Shown in pieces: positions 22,961 to 34,700 of a stretch of DNA of 64,000 nt. Source of the stretch: Paroedura picta (taxonomy: Eukaryota > Chordata > Lepidosauria > Squamata > Gekkonidae). The stretch covers positions 42,645,255-42,709,254 of the forward strand of contig NC_135370.1 of NCBI RefSeq assembly GCF_049243985.1. The letters are read 5' to 3'. How positions within the stretch are numbered: position 1 is the stretch's first letter; every line of letters begins with the position of its first letter. Both the position numbers and the translations under genes were made by a program. Under the pieces are notes generated by a model that saw nothing but the letters and a program-made list of their open reading frames with translations, was not told the DNA's origin and did not search any database.

Positions 22961-23887
22961 GTTTGGGAGAGGGATGGAGGATCAGTGATTGTGTGTGGGA
23001 TGGAAAAAACTGTCTTGACAGTAGTATATATGTAAAGGATCTGGGGGTTTTTTGTAGACCATACACTGAACATAAGTCAGCAGTAGCTAAAAAGGCAAAC
23101 GGAATTTTGGGCGATATTAAAAGAAGTATAGTGTCCAGATCATGTGAGGTGATGTTTCCACTTTATTCCGCTCTGGTTAGACCTCACTTGAAGTACTGTG
23201 TTCAGTTTTGGGCGCCACAACTCAAGAAAGTTGTAGAGAAACTGGAGTGTGTCCAGAGTAGGGCTACGAAGATGGTGAGTGTTTGGAAATCAAGATATAT
23301 GAGGAAAGGTTGAAGAGCTTGGTATTTTTAGCCTGGAGAGAAGACAACTCAGAGGTGATATCATAACTATCTTCAAATACGTGAAGGGCTGTCATAGAGA
23401 AGATGGAGCAGAGTTGTTTTCTGTTGCCCCAGAGGGCTGGACAAGCACTAATGGGTTTAAATTAATTCAAATGAATTTTTGTCTAAATATCCGGAAGAAA
23501 TTCCTGACAGAGTGGTTCCTCAGTGGAACAGGCTTCCTTGGGAGGTGGTGAGTTCTCCTTTGAAAGTTTTTAAGCAGAGGCTGGATAGCCATCTGACAGA
23601 AATGCTGATTGTATGAACTTAGGCAGATTGTGAGTGGGTGGGCAGGAAGGGATGTGCCAGTATTTGTCTCTTGTGGCCCTTTCTTGCATACCCAGGGAAT
23701 TGCTAATTGCCGCTGTAGGTGAATTTCCTCCAGGCCAGGCTAGATTCTGGAAATCTTTGGTGGTGGGGGGATCATTTGGGCATGAAATTGGGTCACCGTG
23801 AGTGGGCAGGTAGTTGTGCGATTCTGCATTGTGCTGGGGGTTGGACTAGATGAACCTGGTGGTCCCTTCCAACTCTATGATTTTGTG
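22961..23887 (+). mobile_element. CR1 LINE 3' end, longer copy
   Basis: A longer part of the CR1 reverse transcriptase is readable: KDLGVFCRPYTEHKSAVAKK, ANGILGDIKRSIVSRSCEV, LYSALVRPHLKYCVQFWAP, KLECVQSRATKMV. The region homologous to 21893-22287 and a long 3' UTR (ggaagggatgtgccagta, ggactagatgaacctggtgg, caactctatgatt) follow. The ORF is broken in several places. Confidence 0.95.
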
Positions 23888-24164
23888 TTTTGTTTCTCGA
23901 ACCATGAAATCTTCAACGATCTTGACTTCTATGTTACCAGCAGGCTTTTCGGTCTACATTTTATTGTGTTTTTATTTCCTTTAGGATATTTCAAATAATC
24001 TTTTCAACATAATAACAGAGGAGGAAACTTTCTATGTTACACACAATCTCAGCGAATGATTTTGCAATGCACCCCAGCGTAAGTCACAGCAGTGAACAGA
24101 AGTGTAAGTCACAGCAGACAAAATGTAGACTTACGAGCAGTAAGGAAGTAAAGATTTCATAATA

Positions 24165-24554
24165 CCCTATATACTCATCTATAAGCCTAGTTTTTCAGCA
24201 CCTTTTTTCACACTGAAGAAGCTCTCCTCGGCTTCTATGTGTGTATATACAGTAATTGAAATAAAAGCCTGCTCCAGCCAGCTATCCTTGCATTGCCTTT
24301 TGCAAATGTGTACTGCAAGCTGAGCTTGCTCTGGCAACTTGTAGGACATCAACGGTTTGACTGAGGGACTCTGATCTTTTTCTCCTTTTGCCTTCAATGG
24401 CAAAAGGAATGGCAATGCTGGATGGGACAGCCTGTGATGATGGAGCATTTCCCACCCTCGGCTTATATGCGAATCATTAAGTTTGCCCAGCTTTAGTGGT
24501 ATAATTAGGTGCCTCAGCTTATATGCGGGTCGGCTTATATGCGAGTATATACGG
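24165..24554. mobile_element. mariner-like MITE with TA duplication
   Basis: 390 bp. The left end ccctatatactcatctataa and right-end inverse ccgtatatactcgcatataa match over 24 bp with about four differences, and both ends are flanked by TA, the Tc1/mariner target. The last 60 bp contain two further copies of the cttatatgcg motif. No transposase is seen. Confidence 0.75.
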
Positions 24555-25261
24555 TACCTATTTCAAGGAGGAGGAAGAGCTATCCCATCCATCTTGTGTA
24601 GGTACATTTGCTGGGTAACCCAGAAAGAATCAGCATAGTGTGGGGAAATTAACTGGCTTAATAGCAAAGATTCATTTGCTATAGGCAACTGCTGCGTGTG
24701 TGTATTGAAATGAACATGTGTGTCTTCTCTGCTAGTCTCGTTTAGAGATCAGGACTCATCAATAAAATATGCCGTGCAATTTGAAATTCATAAATATTTT
24801 CTTCTGACGCTTTCACAGAACAATTCCCTTTGAAGCAGCTCAGCAAAACACAAGTGAGTGCAAACTCGGAAAATCAGGATGTGTCAGTCGCTTTTTTTCC
24901 CCTCCTCACACCCACACATGAATAAATGACTATAAAGCAAAAAAAAATAATTTTGCGGCATTGATATCTGTGTTCTCTGTGTTTTCAGATGAGTTTATCT
25001 GTTAAGCTAATCTAAGTTATGCAGGAACACATTAGCCATAAGTCAGCAAAAAGTGAGGTGTGCTCAAACCCACTGAAATCAAGAGATGACGCGGCGATGA
25101 CAGACATCAGCGACGGAAATGGATCCTCGTGGTCTGCTTGTGTTAAGTGCATTCACTTACGCATTCAACACGCATTTGGATTCATCTTACCCAGGGAAAA
25201 CGTATTTGGATTTCAGTCATTTGTTTTCTTTTGAGATTATACATCTGTTCTTTGGGTGGAT
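24555..25261. other. no recognised gene or repeat
   Basis: Non-coding; it ends in a (GAA)n-rich lead into a SINE tail. Confidence 0.45.
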
Positions 25262-25552
25262 CCCACTAGAAGAAGAAGAAGTAGAAGAAGAGTTGGTTCT
25301 TATATACTGCTTTTCTCTACCCGAAGGAGTCTCAAAGCTACTTACAGTCGCCTTCCCTTTCCTCTCCCCACAACAGACACCCTGTGAGGTGAGTGAAGCT
25401 GAGAGAGCCCTCATATCACTGCTCGGTCAGAACAGCTTTATCAGTGCTGCGGTGAGCCCAAGACCACCCAGCTGGCTGCATGTGGAGGAGGAACAGGGAA
25501 TCAAACCTGACTTGCCATATTAGAATTCGGCACTGCTAACAACTGCACTAGG
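25262..25552 (-). mobile_element. tRNA-derived SINE, near full length
   Basis: Plus strand: (GAA)n, gagttggttcttatatactg, ggagtctcaaagctacttac, ccccacaacagacaccctgt, cactgctcggtcagaacagc, cacccagctggctgcatgtg, aatcaaacctgacttgcc (inverse B box), ctaacaactgcactagg. Confidence 0.93.
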
Positions 25553-25984
25553 ATTCTTGTTCAACCTTAGCCTCCTTATTACAGTGGCCATCCCATGGCT
25601 TTTGTCCATACAGGGTCCAGTATTCCCAGCAGACCCTTTTTGTTTGTCAAAAGTAGATCCCCTTTCTCCTTTTCGCCATTGGAACAGCTGACTGGAACTC
25701 CTCAGTGAGCATGATAGGAGAAGAGGCTAGAGACTAGCCATGTTCGTGACCTGTGGCAGGAAAAAGTGGATATGATCTTTGCAAGAAAAGAGTAAAGGTA
25801 GAGACGGAATTCCAAAGTTTCACGTTATTACCTTCAGCTTTTTAGCTGGTACAGAAAGGAATCACCCCTCCACACACAATCCTTCTGTCACCATTTTTAT
25901 CTGCAGGTGAAGATATCTGGTTTCATTTGGTGTTCCCTCAGCTATTCTTCCTTCCTGATCAACATTTTAATCATTATATGTGTG
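25553..25984. other. no recognised gene or repeat
   Basis: Non-coding sequence between a SINE and a LINE remnant. Confidence 0.45.
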
Positions 25985-26422
25985 TTGATATATCCCCAGA
26001 GAAATACGCCTGGCCTTCACCAGGGCCAGGACCTTTTCGGTCCTGGCCCCGACCTGGTGGAATGAGCTCCTGGAGGAGCTACGAGCCCTGCGGGATTTTT
26101 CAGTATTCCGCAGGGCCTGCAAAACTAAACTCTTCGACCAGGTCGTTGGATGAGGCTGGACCTCAAGGACGATCTGGCCCCCCTACAGCAGCTGTAGCGC
26201 AGACCAACATGTGCCTTCTGTCTCTCCCCCCCCCCCCCCCGGGATGGGTTATCGAGGGGTGATATAGATAAGGCTTGAGCTTCTTTTTGCCGCATCTTGC
26301 TGTATTGTTTCACTAATCGTTTGTATTGTTTTATTGGTTTTATTGTATAGTTTTTATTGGGATTTTATGTGTTATAACTTGCCTCGAGCCTCTGGGAAGA
26401 GGCGAGAAATAAATTTAAATAT
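25985..26422 (+). mobile_element. CR1/L2-like LINE 3' end (family N)
   Basis: One frame reads LAFTRARTFSVLAPTWWNEL, then EELRALRDFSVFRRACKTKL before a stop, the conserved C terminus of this LINE reverse transcriptase. The 3' UTR ends cctcgagcctctgggaagag, gcgagaaataaatttaaata and (AAT)n. Confidence 0.9.
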
Positions 26423-26635
26423 AATAATAATAATAACAACAACAACACACATATACACACATATATACACACTGTGTTTTTAATGGTTGAAATTATATAT
26501 CTCTGTGTGGAGGTATTTAATGGTTTTTAAATGTGATTTTTATTATGTATATTTTAATTACTTAGCTTCCTTCATGGCCCTTGTGAGGGCAGAAAGGCTA
26601 AGTATAAATTTTGTGAAATAATAATAAAAAAGAGA
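26423..26635 (+). mobile_element. microsatellite and LINE 3' tail remnant
   Basis: (AAT)n, (AAC)n and (AC)-rich runs at 26423-26470 are followed by a second LINE-like 3' end (ccttgtgagggcagaaaggc, taagtataaattttgtgaaa, aataataa). Confidence 0.55.
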
Positions 26636-26984
26636 TACACATGTAGTAAATGTTCCATTTTCACTGGTTAACAGTTTTGCTAACAGTGCCATCCTAAACA
26701 GATTTACACACTTCTAAGTTTACTGGAGTCAAGAAAGGGTATAACTGCTTAGGAGGGCATTGTTAATGTTGTTTTATTTAGGGACATTAGTGTTTGGTGC
26801 TAAATGTGCTTGACATCCTTGGGGTAAATATCTAATGGGCCCCCTGTAAAAAACACCCCCCACGATAACATCTTAATCTGAAAACAGACAAGTGGAAAGG
26901 GACTATGCTAGAAACAAAAACAATTATAACTGAGGTTGCTGGTAATTACAGATATGGTTTTAATGGTATCAAGCATTTTTAACT

Positions 26985-27118
26985 TTTAATTTTTAACTTT
27001 TACTATTGTTCTGTTTTAATGTTGTACACTATCCTGAGCAAGCTTACCAAGAGGGCAGTATATAAATATTATTATTAATAATATTAATAATATTAATAAT
27101 GATGATGATGATGATAGA
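26985..27118 (+). mobile_element. LINE 3' tail with (ATT)n/(GAT)n
   Basis: gttgtacactatcctgagca, agagggcagtatataaatat, then (TAA) and (GATGAT) runs: a LINE 3' terminus with microsatellite tail. Confidence 0.7.
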
Positions 27119-27360
27119 ATCAATATTTTACATATAAACATACTAGTAATTAAGCCCGCTGTAGCTGCAATACAGCGGGCGCTAACTGGTTTTCCTGGGC
27201 CCCCCCCCGTGCCGTGGCCTACCCGGGTGTTCGTCGTCCGTGGTGGGGGCCGCGCTGGTGGTGGCGGTGGCAGGGTTGGTGCGGCTGGTGGGTGCTTCGC
27301 GCCTCCCGACACGTCAGGCCGCCGGCAAAGGAGCAACTGTGGCGCCGCGGGCTTGTGTTA
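27119..27360. repeat. GC-rich block with a perfect 10-bp hairpin, unclassified
   Basis: GCCCGCTGTA (27154-27163) and TACAGCGGGC (27171-27180) form a perfect stem with a 7-base loop. About 170 bp of very GC-rich sequence follows with (GGT) runs, set in AT-rich surroundings. The abrupt composition change suggests an inserted element rather than a promoter. Confidence 0.5.
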
Positions 27361-27449
27361 AGATGCTTTCTTCTGTAAGGACATTTATATTAGGGGGTTA
27401 AGATCTGTATACTTATGGTGGGGATAACCTACACAGTGTAGGTCTACCT

Positions 27450-27505
27450 GCACCTGGGCCCATTCTGCACACATTAGATAATGCACTTTCAATATGCTTT
27501 AGAGA
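27450..27505. mobile_element. Harbinger-like MITE terminal fragment (family M)
   Basis: gggcccattctgcacacatt followed by agataatgcactttcaat resembles the termini of the interrupted MITE at 35849-36370. Only one end is present. Confidence 0.5.
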
Positions 27506-28104
27506 ACCTGGGTGTAGTCTGCACAGGGCTTTTTACCCACTCCCAGCTTATATACATCCCTCCCATCTACACTGAATTCGATTTCCATTTTGATTTTAGG
27601 TGCTTTAAATTTTCCCTCTGCAACATGCATGATTGATCCAGAGTGACCCTACCTTCCCCCCACAATATCCAGAAGTGGATATAAGCTGTAATATTTGAAA
27701 AATCGCCATCAGTAAGTCTGCAAATTTCTGCTTTTTGCGAATTAACTTCCTTCTCCATGCCTCGTAGGAAACCAGTTTTCCCTGATTGGCCAGGGAGTTA
27801 GTGGTTACCAGTTGCAAGGTTTGTCTTTAAGTGACTGTGCTCCAGAAGCCCTAACTTCTCTCAGTAGAGTTTTGCCTCTTGGAATCTTACCTCCTCCTCT
27901 GCTGTCTCCAATAGTCTCCCATTTCCCCCCAGTTCAAGAAAAGAAAGAGGCTCCTGCTGCTCTTGGCTCCCCTCCCTGCTCTGAGCTTCCCCAATCAAGT
28001 ACAGAACACTTTATTTTTCAATTGGGAGGGGGAGAATAGCAGAAAACCCAAGTTCAAATCGATCTGAATTCAGCAGGATCCACAATGGAAAAACAAAGTG
28101 CAAA
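27506..28104. mobile_element. TIR-type non-autonomous DNA element (family A), copy 2
   Basis: Homologous throughout to 7124-7705. Ends gggtgtagtctgcac and (inverse) gggctgactttgcac match imperfectly. No clean target duplication is seen. It abuts a SINE body on the right. Confidence 0.68.
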
Positions 28105-28265
28105 GTCAGCCCAGGTTTGATTCCCCGTTCCTCCACATGCAGTCAACTGGCCAGTCACAGTTCTCACAGAGATCTCTCATCCCCACCTACCTCCCAAGGT
28201 TGTGGGGAGAGGAAGGATAGACTATTTTAAGCCGCTTTGTGATTTTTTGGGGTAGTAAAAGAGGG
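28105..28265 (+). mobile_element. tRNA-derived SINE without its 5' head
   Basis: Begins at the B box (aggtttgattccccgttcct), then cacatgcagtcaactggcca, ttgtggggagaggaaggata, taagccgctttgtgattttt. The head is missing where family A ends. Confidence 0.85.
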
Positions 28266-28365
28266 GTACAAAAAAACCCTCATTGTCATCCTGAACTCGT
28301 CTATTCCCCCCAAAGAGCCTTATTCTCTGCCACTTCCAACTGGCTGGTGATCCCTGCCCCAAAGA

Positions 28366-28768
28366 AACATGCCTGACCAGGGCCAGAGCTTTCTCCATCC
28401 TGGCCCCCATCTGGTAGAACGAGCTCCCCGAAGAGATCAGGGCCCTGGCTGAGTTATTACAGTTCCGCAGGGCCTGCAAAATGGAGCTCTTCCGCCAGGC
28501 ATTTGGTTGAGGTCAACGGAACCAACAACACCTGCCCCCCCCCCCGAAACCCCTCCCATGAACAGCTTCGGAACAGGCCAAGCTAACAGACCATAGTTAA
28601 CGTTGTCACCATTGGTACTGGAATTGTTGTATTGAAATGTTTGTTATTGAAACTGTGGTTACCGGTTGCTGAGATTGCTGTTACTATTGTGTTGCTGAAG
28701 TCATCGAACTGAACCGCCCTGAGCAGCAAGGGAGGGCGGTATACAAATACAATAAATAAATAAATGCA
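28366..28768 (+). mobile_element. CR1/L2-like LINE 3' end (family N)
   Basis: ctggcccccatctggtagaa, gagatcagggccctggctga, ttccgcagggcctgcaaaat, then a 3' UTR ending accgccctgagcagcaaggg, agggcggtatacaaatacaa and (AAAT)n. The ORF is decayed. Confidence 0.88.
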
Positions 28769-29514
28769 ATAAACCTTAAACACCATTCACTATGTTCCCC
28801 ATGGCATCTGCGCGTGTGTTCACAATTAAATGGCTTTGAAAAGATGGGTTAAAAATATACTAATAAATAAAATCACATGGAAATTAACTATGCACTAAAC
28901 GTAAAATATAGCTGAACTTTGGGTGCCAATTATTGTCTCCCGTTTTTAATTCACATGTGTGGTCGTTATCTCAGGGAGACAAGCCTAGAAGTCTCAGAAT
29001 CTGCAATATGGCACCCCAGCAGCTATCTGGGGAAAAATGGTTTGCTTATGATCCTACGAGGAGTCCTTTGTTGATTTAATTAGTTTATCTCGATCTTTCT
29101 CTCCAGAGATGTTGCAGGGCAGAAGACGGTGGGATAGGATTCAAAACTGTTTGGAAAGCTGGGGACGTGGGGGGGGGGGAGAGCAATTAATCAGTGCCTT
29201 AATTGCTAAAATGGGAGATTGCTAGATTGCCCCTGTTTGCAGATCTCTGCCTCCCTCCTAGAAGTTGTCTTCTTCCAGGTAGACAGATGTGTGAAGCTAC
29301 TTCATCATAAGGAAGAAAAAACAATCTGCAGAGAACTGGTTATCCTTGGCAACAAAAATGATTTAGATCCTCTCCCAAATCTTGTCCCCGTCCCCCCCGG
29401 TATGGAATTTCAGACTGCTAGGCTATGATGTCACCCTAGGCTAGGATGTCACAAGTGGGCCTACAAGATATCTTTCACCCCAGATAAGGTGCACCCATCG
29501 CCAAAAAAAGAGAG
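28769..29514. other. no recognised gene or repeat
   Basis: Non-coding with a poly-G run near 29169-29178. Confidence 0.45.
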
Positions 29515-29790
29515 CCAGCATATTGTAGTGATCAAAGAGCAATGGATTTGTAATTTGGAGAGCCAGGTTTGATTTCCCACTCCTCCCCATGTAGCCAGGT
29601 TGGACTAGTCACAGTTTTCGCAGATCTGTTCTTGCAAAGCAGTTCTCTCAGGGCTCTCGCAGCCCCACCTACCCCACAGGGTATCTGTTGTGGGGAGAAG
29701 AAGGGAAAATAACTTGTAAGCCACTTTGGGACTCCTTCAAGTAGTGAAAAGCAGAGTATAAAAACCAACTCCTCCTCTCTTCGGCCAGCC
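29515..29790 (+). mobile_element. tRNA-derived SINE, near full length
   Basis: agccagcatattgtagtgat (A-box region), gagccaggtttgatttccca (B box), ccacctaccccacagggtat, ctgttgtggggagaagaagg, gtaagccactttgggactcc, ttcaagtagtgaaaagcaga, gtataaaaaccaactcc. Confidence 0.93.
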
Positions 29791-30519
29791 CTGCAGCTTC
29801 CCTTGGACGTGGCCCCTGGTGGCGATGACCCAGGAGAGGATGTAAGATGTTTCCCATGCCACTGGCTGCTGGCACTGTGCAGAGCCTGGGGAACTACAGC
29901 ATCCTTCTTGCTGGGGCACCCTGAGGGGTGGCTTGGCTGTTTTGGGCTGGGAACCTGTCCTGGTTGTATGCCCATTATCCTGATATGGTCTATTTATCAC
30001 CCTGCAAAGCCCCAAAGGTTGTTCCTATGAGATTCTCTTGCACACTGGAATCGACTCTCGTGTTTTGAGTTTCGACCAGGCCCAGAGACAGACCAGGGGC
30101 AGATGGAGAGAGCACATGATCCATCCATAATAAACTCAAGCGCCGTCAGCTGACTCTGTGGCTGCAGGCCGAAATCAGCAAGCCCACTTCCCTGCTCGGA
30201 GTTCACAGGGACAAGAGACTGCAACTAATGCCAATCCAGCCTCTCCTTTGGGGAGAGGGGGGGCTGTCTGTTGGGAGTCTTCGCAATGACCAGGGAATCC
30301 TTTTGGGGCTTTCCTTTTCCAAGGCAGTGTGGCTCCCAGGGACTCTTCCTTCCCCCATCCTGGGACTCTTTCTGGGCCGGGAGGACAACAAAGATCCGCC
30401 TGTGTTGTGCGAGCCAGCAGAGAAAGTGTGATTCTGCCAAGCCTTCTGCAGTGGCTCATTAATTCAGCCCCCTTCTGATAAGAGCTTCCCTGGCACCGTT
30501 AAGGTTATCCATGCTCAGG
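29791..30519. other. no recognised gene or repeat
   Basis: Moderately GC-rich. Overlapping ORFs on both strands (30175-30462) have no recognisable similarity. Confidence 0.45.
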
Positions 30520-30615
30520 TACCCTTCTCTCTCCCTCCCTCCCTCCCTCCCCTTTTAGAAAAAAATAATATATTGAATCTCTCTTTCTCTCTCCTCTCTC
30601 TCTCTCTTCCCCCCC
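30520..30615. repeat. pyrimidine-rich (CCCT)n/(CT)n tract
   Basis: ctctctccctccctccctcc, then ctctctttctctctcctctc and poly-C. Confidence 0.9.
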
Positions 30616-31631
30616 ACCTCAGAATGTTATATTATTAATTGCCAATTTGCATATGTGTGCAGCTGCTGTTTTGGCATCAGATTAGCTTGCTGGAGGTATC
30701 GCAGAACATTTGGCAGTTTTTCTCTTTGGAGGGAGGGGGGGAGCGCAGGAAGAAAGGAGGAAAGGAAAAAAAACGAGGAAGGCGGCCATCCCTCACTCCA
30801 GAACAGCTGATAGTCTATCAGCCATAGACCCTGATGGCGTGAATTACAATTACACTACTTTTCACACTAAATCTGGGTGATAGCTACTTGGAAAGAAGTT
30901 TCATCTCTCCCCCCCCCCTCTAAATCACAAACTGGAAAAAAAGAAAGAATTACATGGTCATGCTGTGCTTTTAAAGGCGAGTTCGGTCACTTTTGTCTAT
31001 TTCACACCTAATCCCAAGGAGTCTGTAGGCATCTGGGAGATGTGAGCAGCGCCTAAACAGGATTTCGCTGTTCAGATGAGAGAGGGTGTGTGTGCGCGCG
31101 TTTGCGCATGCATGCACGGGTGCGCGCACACGTTTCCCCCCTCCCCCATTATAAATCTACCTCAAATTACATTTGTTAACAAGGCGACCAGGAAGTGTTA
31201 GAAGTGGGTGCCTTATCGATTAAATCATTTTGTGGGGCTTTTCAGTCATCAGCTCTGGAGACATGAGGAGTAGCTCGGTTGTTTTGTTTTTGAATTATGA
31301 TTCGTGATTTAAAAGAAGAAGAAGAAAAATGCCATTTTAACAGTGAATCCCGGTCCCTGCCTTACAGGTACAGGGGTTGGGGGTGGGGAATTCCAGCCCG
31401 TTTTTGAGGCTGACCCACATTTCTCAGAAAGAAACAGCTAGATGCAATGCACAGTTACTCGGAAGTAAGGTCCATTTACTTTTTCAGAGAAGGGTGCCTA
31501 GGATTGTATCACAAATCCCAATAAGTGAAACAGGTGGATGCATGGAATTGCACCCCTAAAATAAGGCATTTGAGACTGTGATTCCAGAGGGGAGACTTAC
31601 TAGCTTGGCCTGTGTTAATTGGCTGGTTCTG

Positions 31632-31634
<3 letters not shown>
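30616..31634. other. repeat-poor region, possible conserved non-coding DNA
   Basis: Apart from a (TG)/(CG)-alternating stretch near 31087-31130, I see no repeat. The AT-rich parts around 30625-30700 and 31150-31300 look single-copy. TTTCACACCTAATCC near 30999-31014 combines a T-box half-site and an OTX-type core, which may be chance. Confidence 0.35.

Positions 31635-31682
<48 letters not shown>
31635..31682. repeat. (AAT)n microsatellite beside the BovB insertion
   Basis: About 16 ATA units. This looks like the expanded 3' tail of the minus-strand LINE remnant that continues at 34942, with BovB inserted between. Confidence 0.95.
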
Positions 31683-31709
31683 GAATTATCATTAGTATTA
31701 ATAATAACA

Positions 31710-34700
31710 CCCCCTTCAAGGATCGCTGCCTTGTTGTGGCAAGGGGGCTTGCGTAGTTCAGTGAAGCTATGAGCTATGCCGTGCAGGGCCACCCAAGACG
31801 GACAGGTCATAGCTGAGAGCTCTGACAAAAGGTGATCCACTGGAGAAGGCAATGGCAAACCACTCCAGTATCTTTGCCATGAAAACTCTATGGACAGTTC
31901 CAATAGGCATAACGATATGACGCTGGAAGATGAGCCCCTCAGGTCGGAAGGTGTCCAATATGCTACTGGGGATGAGCAGACGGCTAGTACGAGTAGCGCC
32001 AGAATGAATGAAGCGGCTGGGCCAAAGCCGAAAGGACGCTCAGTTGTGGAAGTAACTGGTGGCGAAAAGACAGTCCGATGCTGTAAAGATTTTTATTCCA
32101 TAGGAACCTGGAACGTCAGATCCATGAATCAAGGCAAGCTGGACGTGGTTAAACAAGAAATGAGAAGACTGAACATCGACATTTTAGGAATCAGTGAACT
32201 AAAATGGACAGGAATGGGTGAATTTAATTCAGATGACCATCAGGTATACTACTGTGGACAAGAATCTCGCAGAAGAAATGGAGTAGCCTTCATAATCAAT
32301 AAGAGAGTAGGAAAAGCAGTCTTGGGATACAATCCCCAAAATGACAGAATGATCTCAGTTCGAATCCAAGGCAAACCATTCAACATCACAGTGATCCAGG
32401 TCTACGCCCCAACCACTGCTGCTGAAGAGGATGAAGTTGATCAGTTCTATGAAGCCCTACAACACCTTCTAGAAGCAACGCCCAAAAATGATGTGCTTAT
32501 CATCATGGGGGATTGGAATGCTAAAGTAGGAAGCCAAAAGATAACCGGGATAACAGGCAAGTTTGGCCTTGGAGTACAAAATGAAGCAGGGCACAGGCTG
32601 GTAGAATTTTGTCAAGAGAATACAATGGTCATAGCAAACACTCTTTTCCAGCAACCCAAGAGACGACTCTACACATGGACATCACCAGACGGTCAACACA
32701 GAAATCAGATTGACTATGTGCTCTGCAGCCAAAGATGGAAAAGTTCTATCCAGTCAATAAAAACAAGACCAGGAGCTGATTGTGGTTCAGATCATGAGCT
32801 TCTTGTTGCAAAATTTAGGCTTAAATTGAAGAAAGTAGGGAAAAGCACTAGGCCACTCAGGTATGAACTAAATCATATCCCTGACGAATACACAGTGGAG
32901 GTGACAAATAGATTTAAGGAATTAGATCTGATAGACAGAGTGCCTGAAGAACTATGGACGGAGGTTCGCAACATTGTACAAGAGGTAGCAACTAAAACCA
33001 TCCCAAAGAAAAAGAAATGCAAGAAATCAAAATGGCTGTCTGAGGAAGCTTTACAAATAGCTAAGGAGAGAAGGGAAGTGAAAGGCAAGGGAGAAAGAGA
33101 AAGATACACCCAATTGAATGCAGAATTCCAGAGAAAAGCTAGAAGAGATAAGAATGCCTTCTTAAATGAACAGTGCAAACAAATAGAAGAAAACAATAGA
33201 ATGGGGAGGACCAGAGATCTTTTCAAGAAAATTGGAGATATGAAGAGAACGTTTCATGCAAAGATGGGTATGATAAGGGACCAAAATGGTAGGGACCTCA
33301 CAGAAGCAGAAGAGATCAAACAAAGGTGGCAAAATTATACAGAAGAACTATACAAGAGCGAGCTTAACATCCCTGATGACCACAATGGGGTAGTTACTGA
33401 CCTGGAGCCAGACATCCTGGAATGTGAAGTCAAATGGGCCTTAGGAAGTCTGAGCAACAATAAAGCTAGTGGTAGTGACAGCATTCCAGTTGAACTATTC
33501 AAAATCTTAAAGGACGATGCAGTAAAAGTGCTACACTCAATATGCCAGCAAATTTGGAAAACTCAACAATGGCCACAGGATTGGAAAAGGTCAGTTTACA
33601 TTCCAATTCCAAAGAAGGGCAATGCCAAAGAATGTTCAAACTACCGCACCATCGCACTAATTTCTCATGCTAGCAAAGTTATGCTCAAAATCCTACAAGC
33701 TAGGCTCCAGCAATATGTGGACCGAGAACTTCCAGAAGTACAGGCAGGATTTCGAAGAGGCAGAGGAACTAGAGATCAAATTGCCAACATACGCTGGATC
33801 ATGGAGAAAGCTAGGGAGTACCAGAAGAACGTCTACTTCTGCTTCATTGACTATGCTAAAGCCTTTGATTGTGTGGAGCACAACAAATTGTGGCAAGTTC
33901 TTAAAGAGATGGGAATACCAGAGCATCTTATTTGTCTCTTGAGAAATTTATATGCAGGTCAAGAAGCAACAGTGAGAACTGAACATGGAATCACTGACTG
34001 GTTCAAAATTGAGAAAGGAGTTCGGCAAGGCTGTATACTGTCACCTTGCCTATTTAACTTGTATGCAGAGCACATCATGAGAAATGCGGGATTAGAGGAG
34101 TCACAAATTGGGATCAAGATTGCAGGGAGAAATATCAACAACCTCAGATATGCAGATGATACCACTCTAATGGCAGAAAGTGAAGAGGAACTAAAGAGCC
34201 TGTTGATGCGGGTGAAGGAGGAGAGTGCCAAAGTTGGCTTGAAACTCAACATCAAGAAAACAAAGATCATGGCATCCGGCCCTCTCAAGTCCTGGCAAAT
34301 AGAAGGGGAAGAAATGGAGATAGTGACAGATTTTATTTTCCTGGGCTCCAAGATCACTGCAGATGGGGACTGCAGCAAAGAAATTAAAAGACGCTTGCTC
34401 CTGGGGAGGAAAGCTATGGCAAATCTAGACAGCATCCTAAAAAGCAGAGACATCACCCTGCCAACAAAAGTGCGTTTAGTCAAGGCTATGGTCTTCCCAG
34501 TTGCAATGTATGGCTGCGAAAGTTGGACCATAAGGAAGGCCGAGCGTCAAAGAATTGAGGCTTTTGAACTCTGGTGCTGGAGAAGACTCTTGCGAGTCCC
34601 TTGGACTGCAAGGCGAACAAACCAGTCAGTCCTAGAGGAGATCAGCCCTGGCTGCTCTTTAGAAGGCCAGATCCTGAAGATGAAACTCAAATATTTTGGC

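Noticed and set aside
22963-23313. Host gene with an uninterrupted 116-codon frame
   Set aside because: The peptide (ALVRPHLKYCVQFWAP) is the CR1 reverse-transcriptase C terminus.
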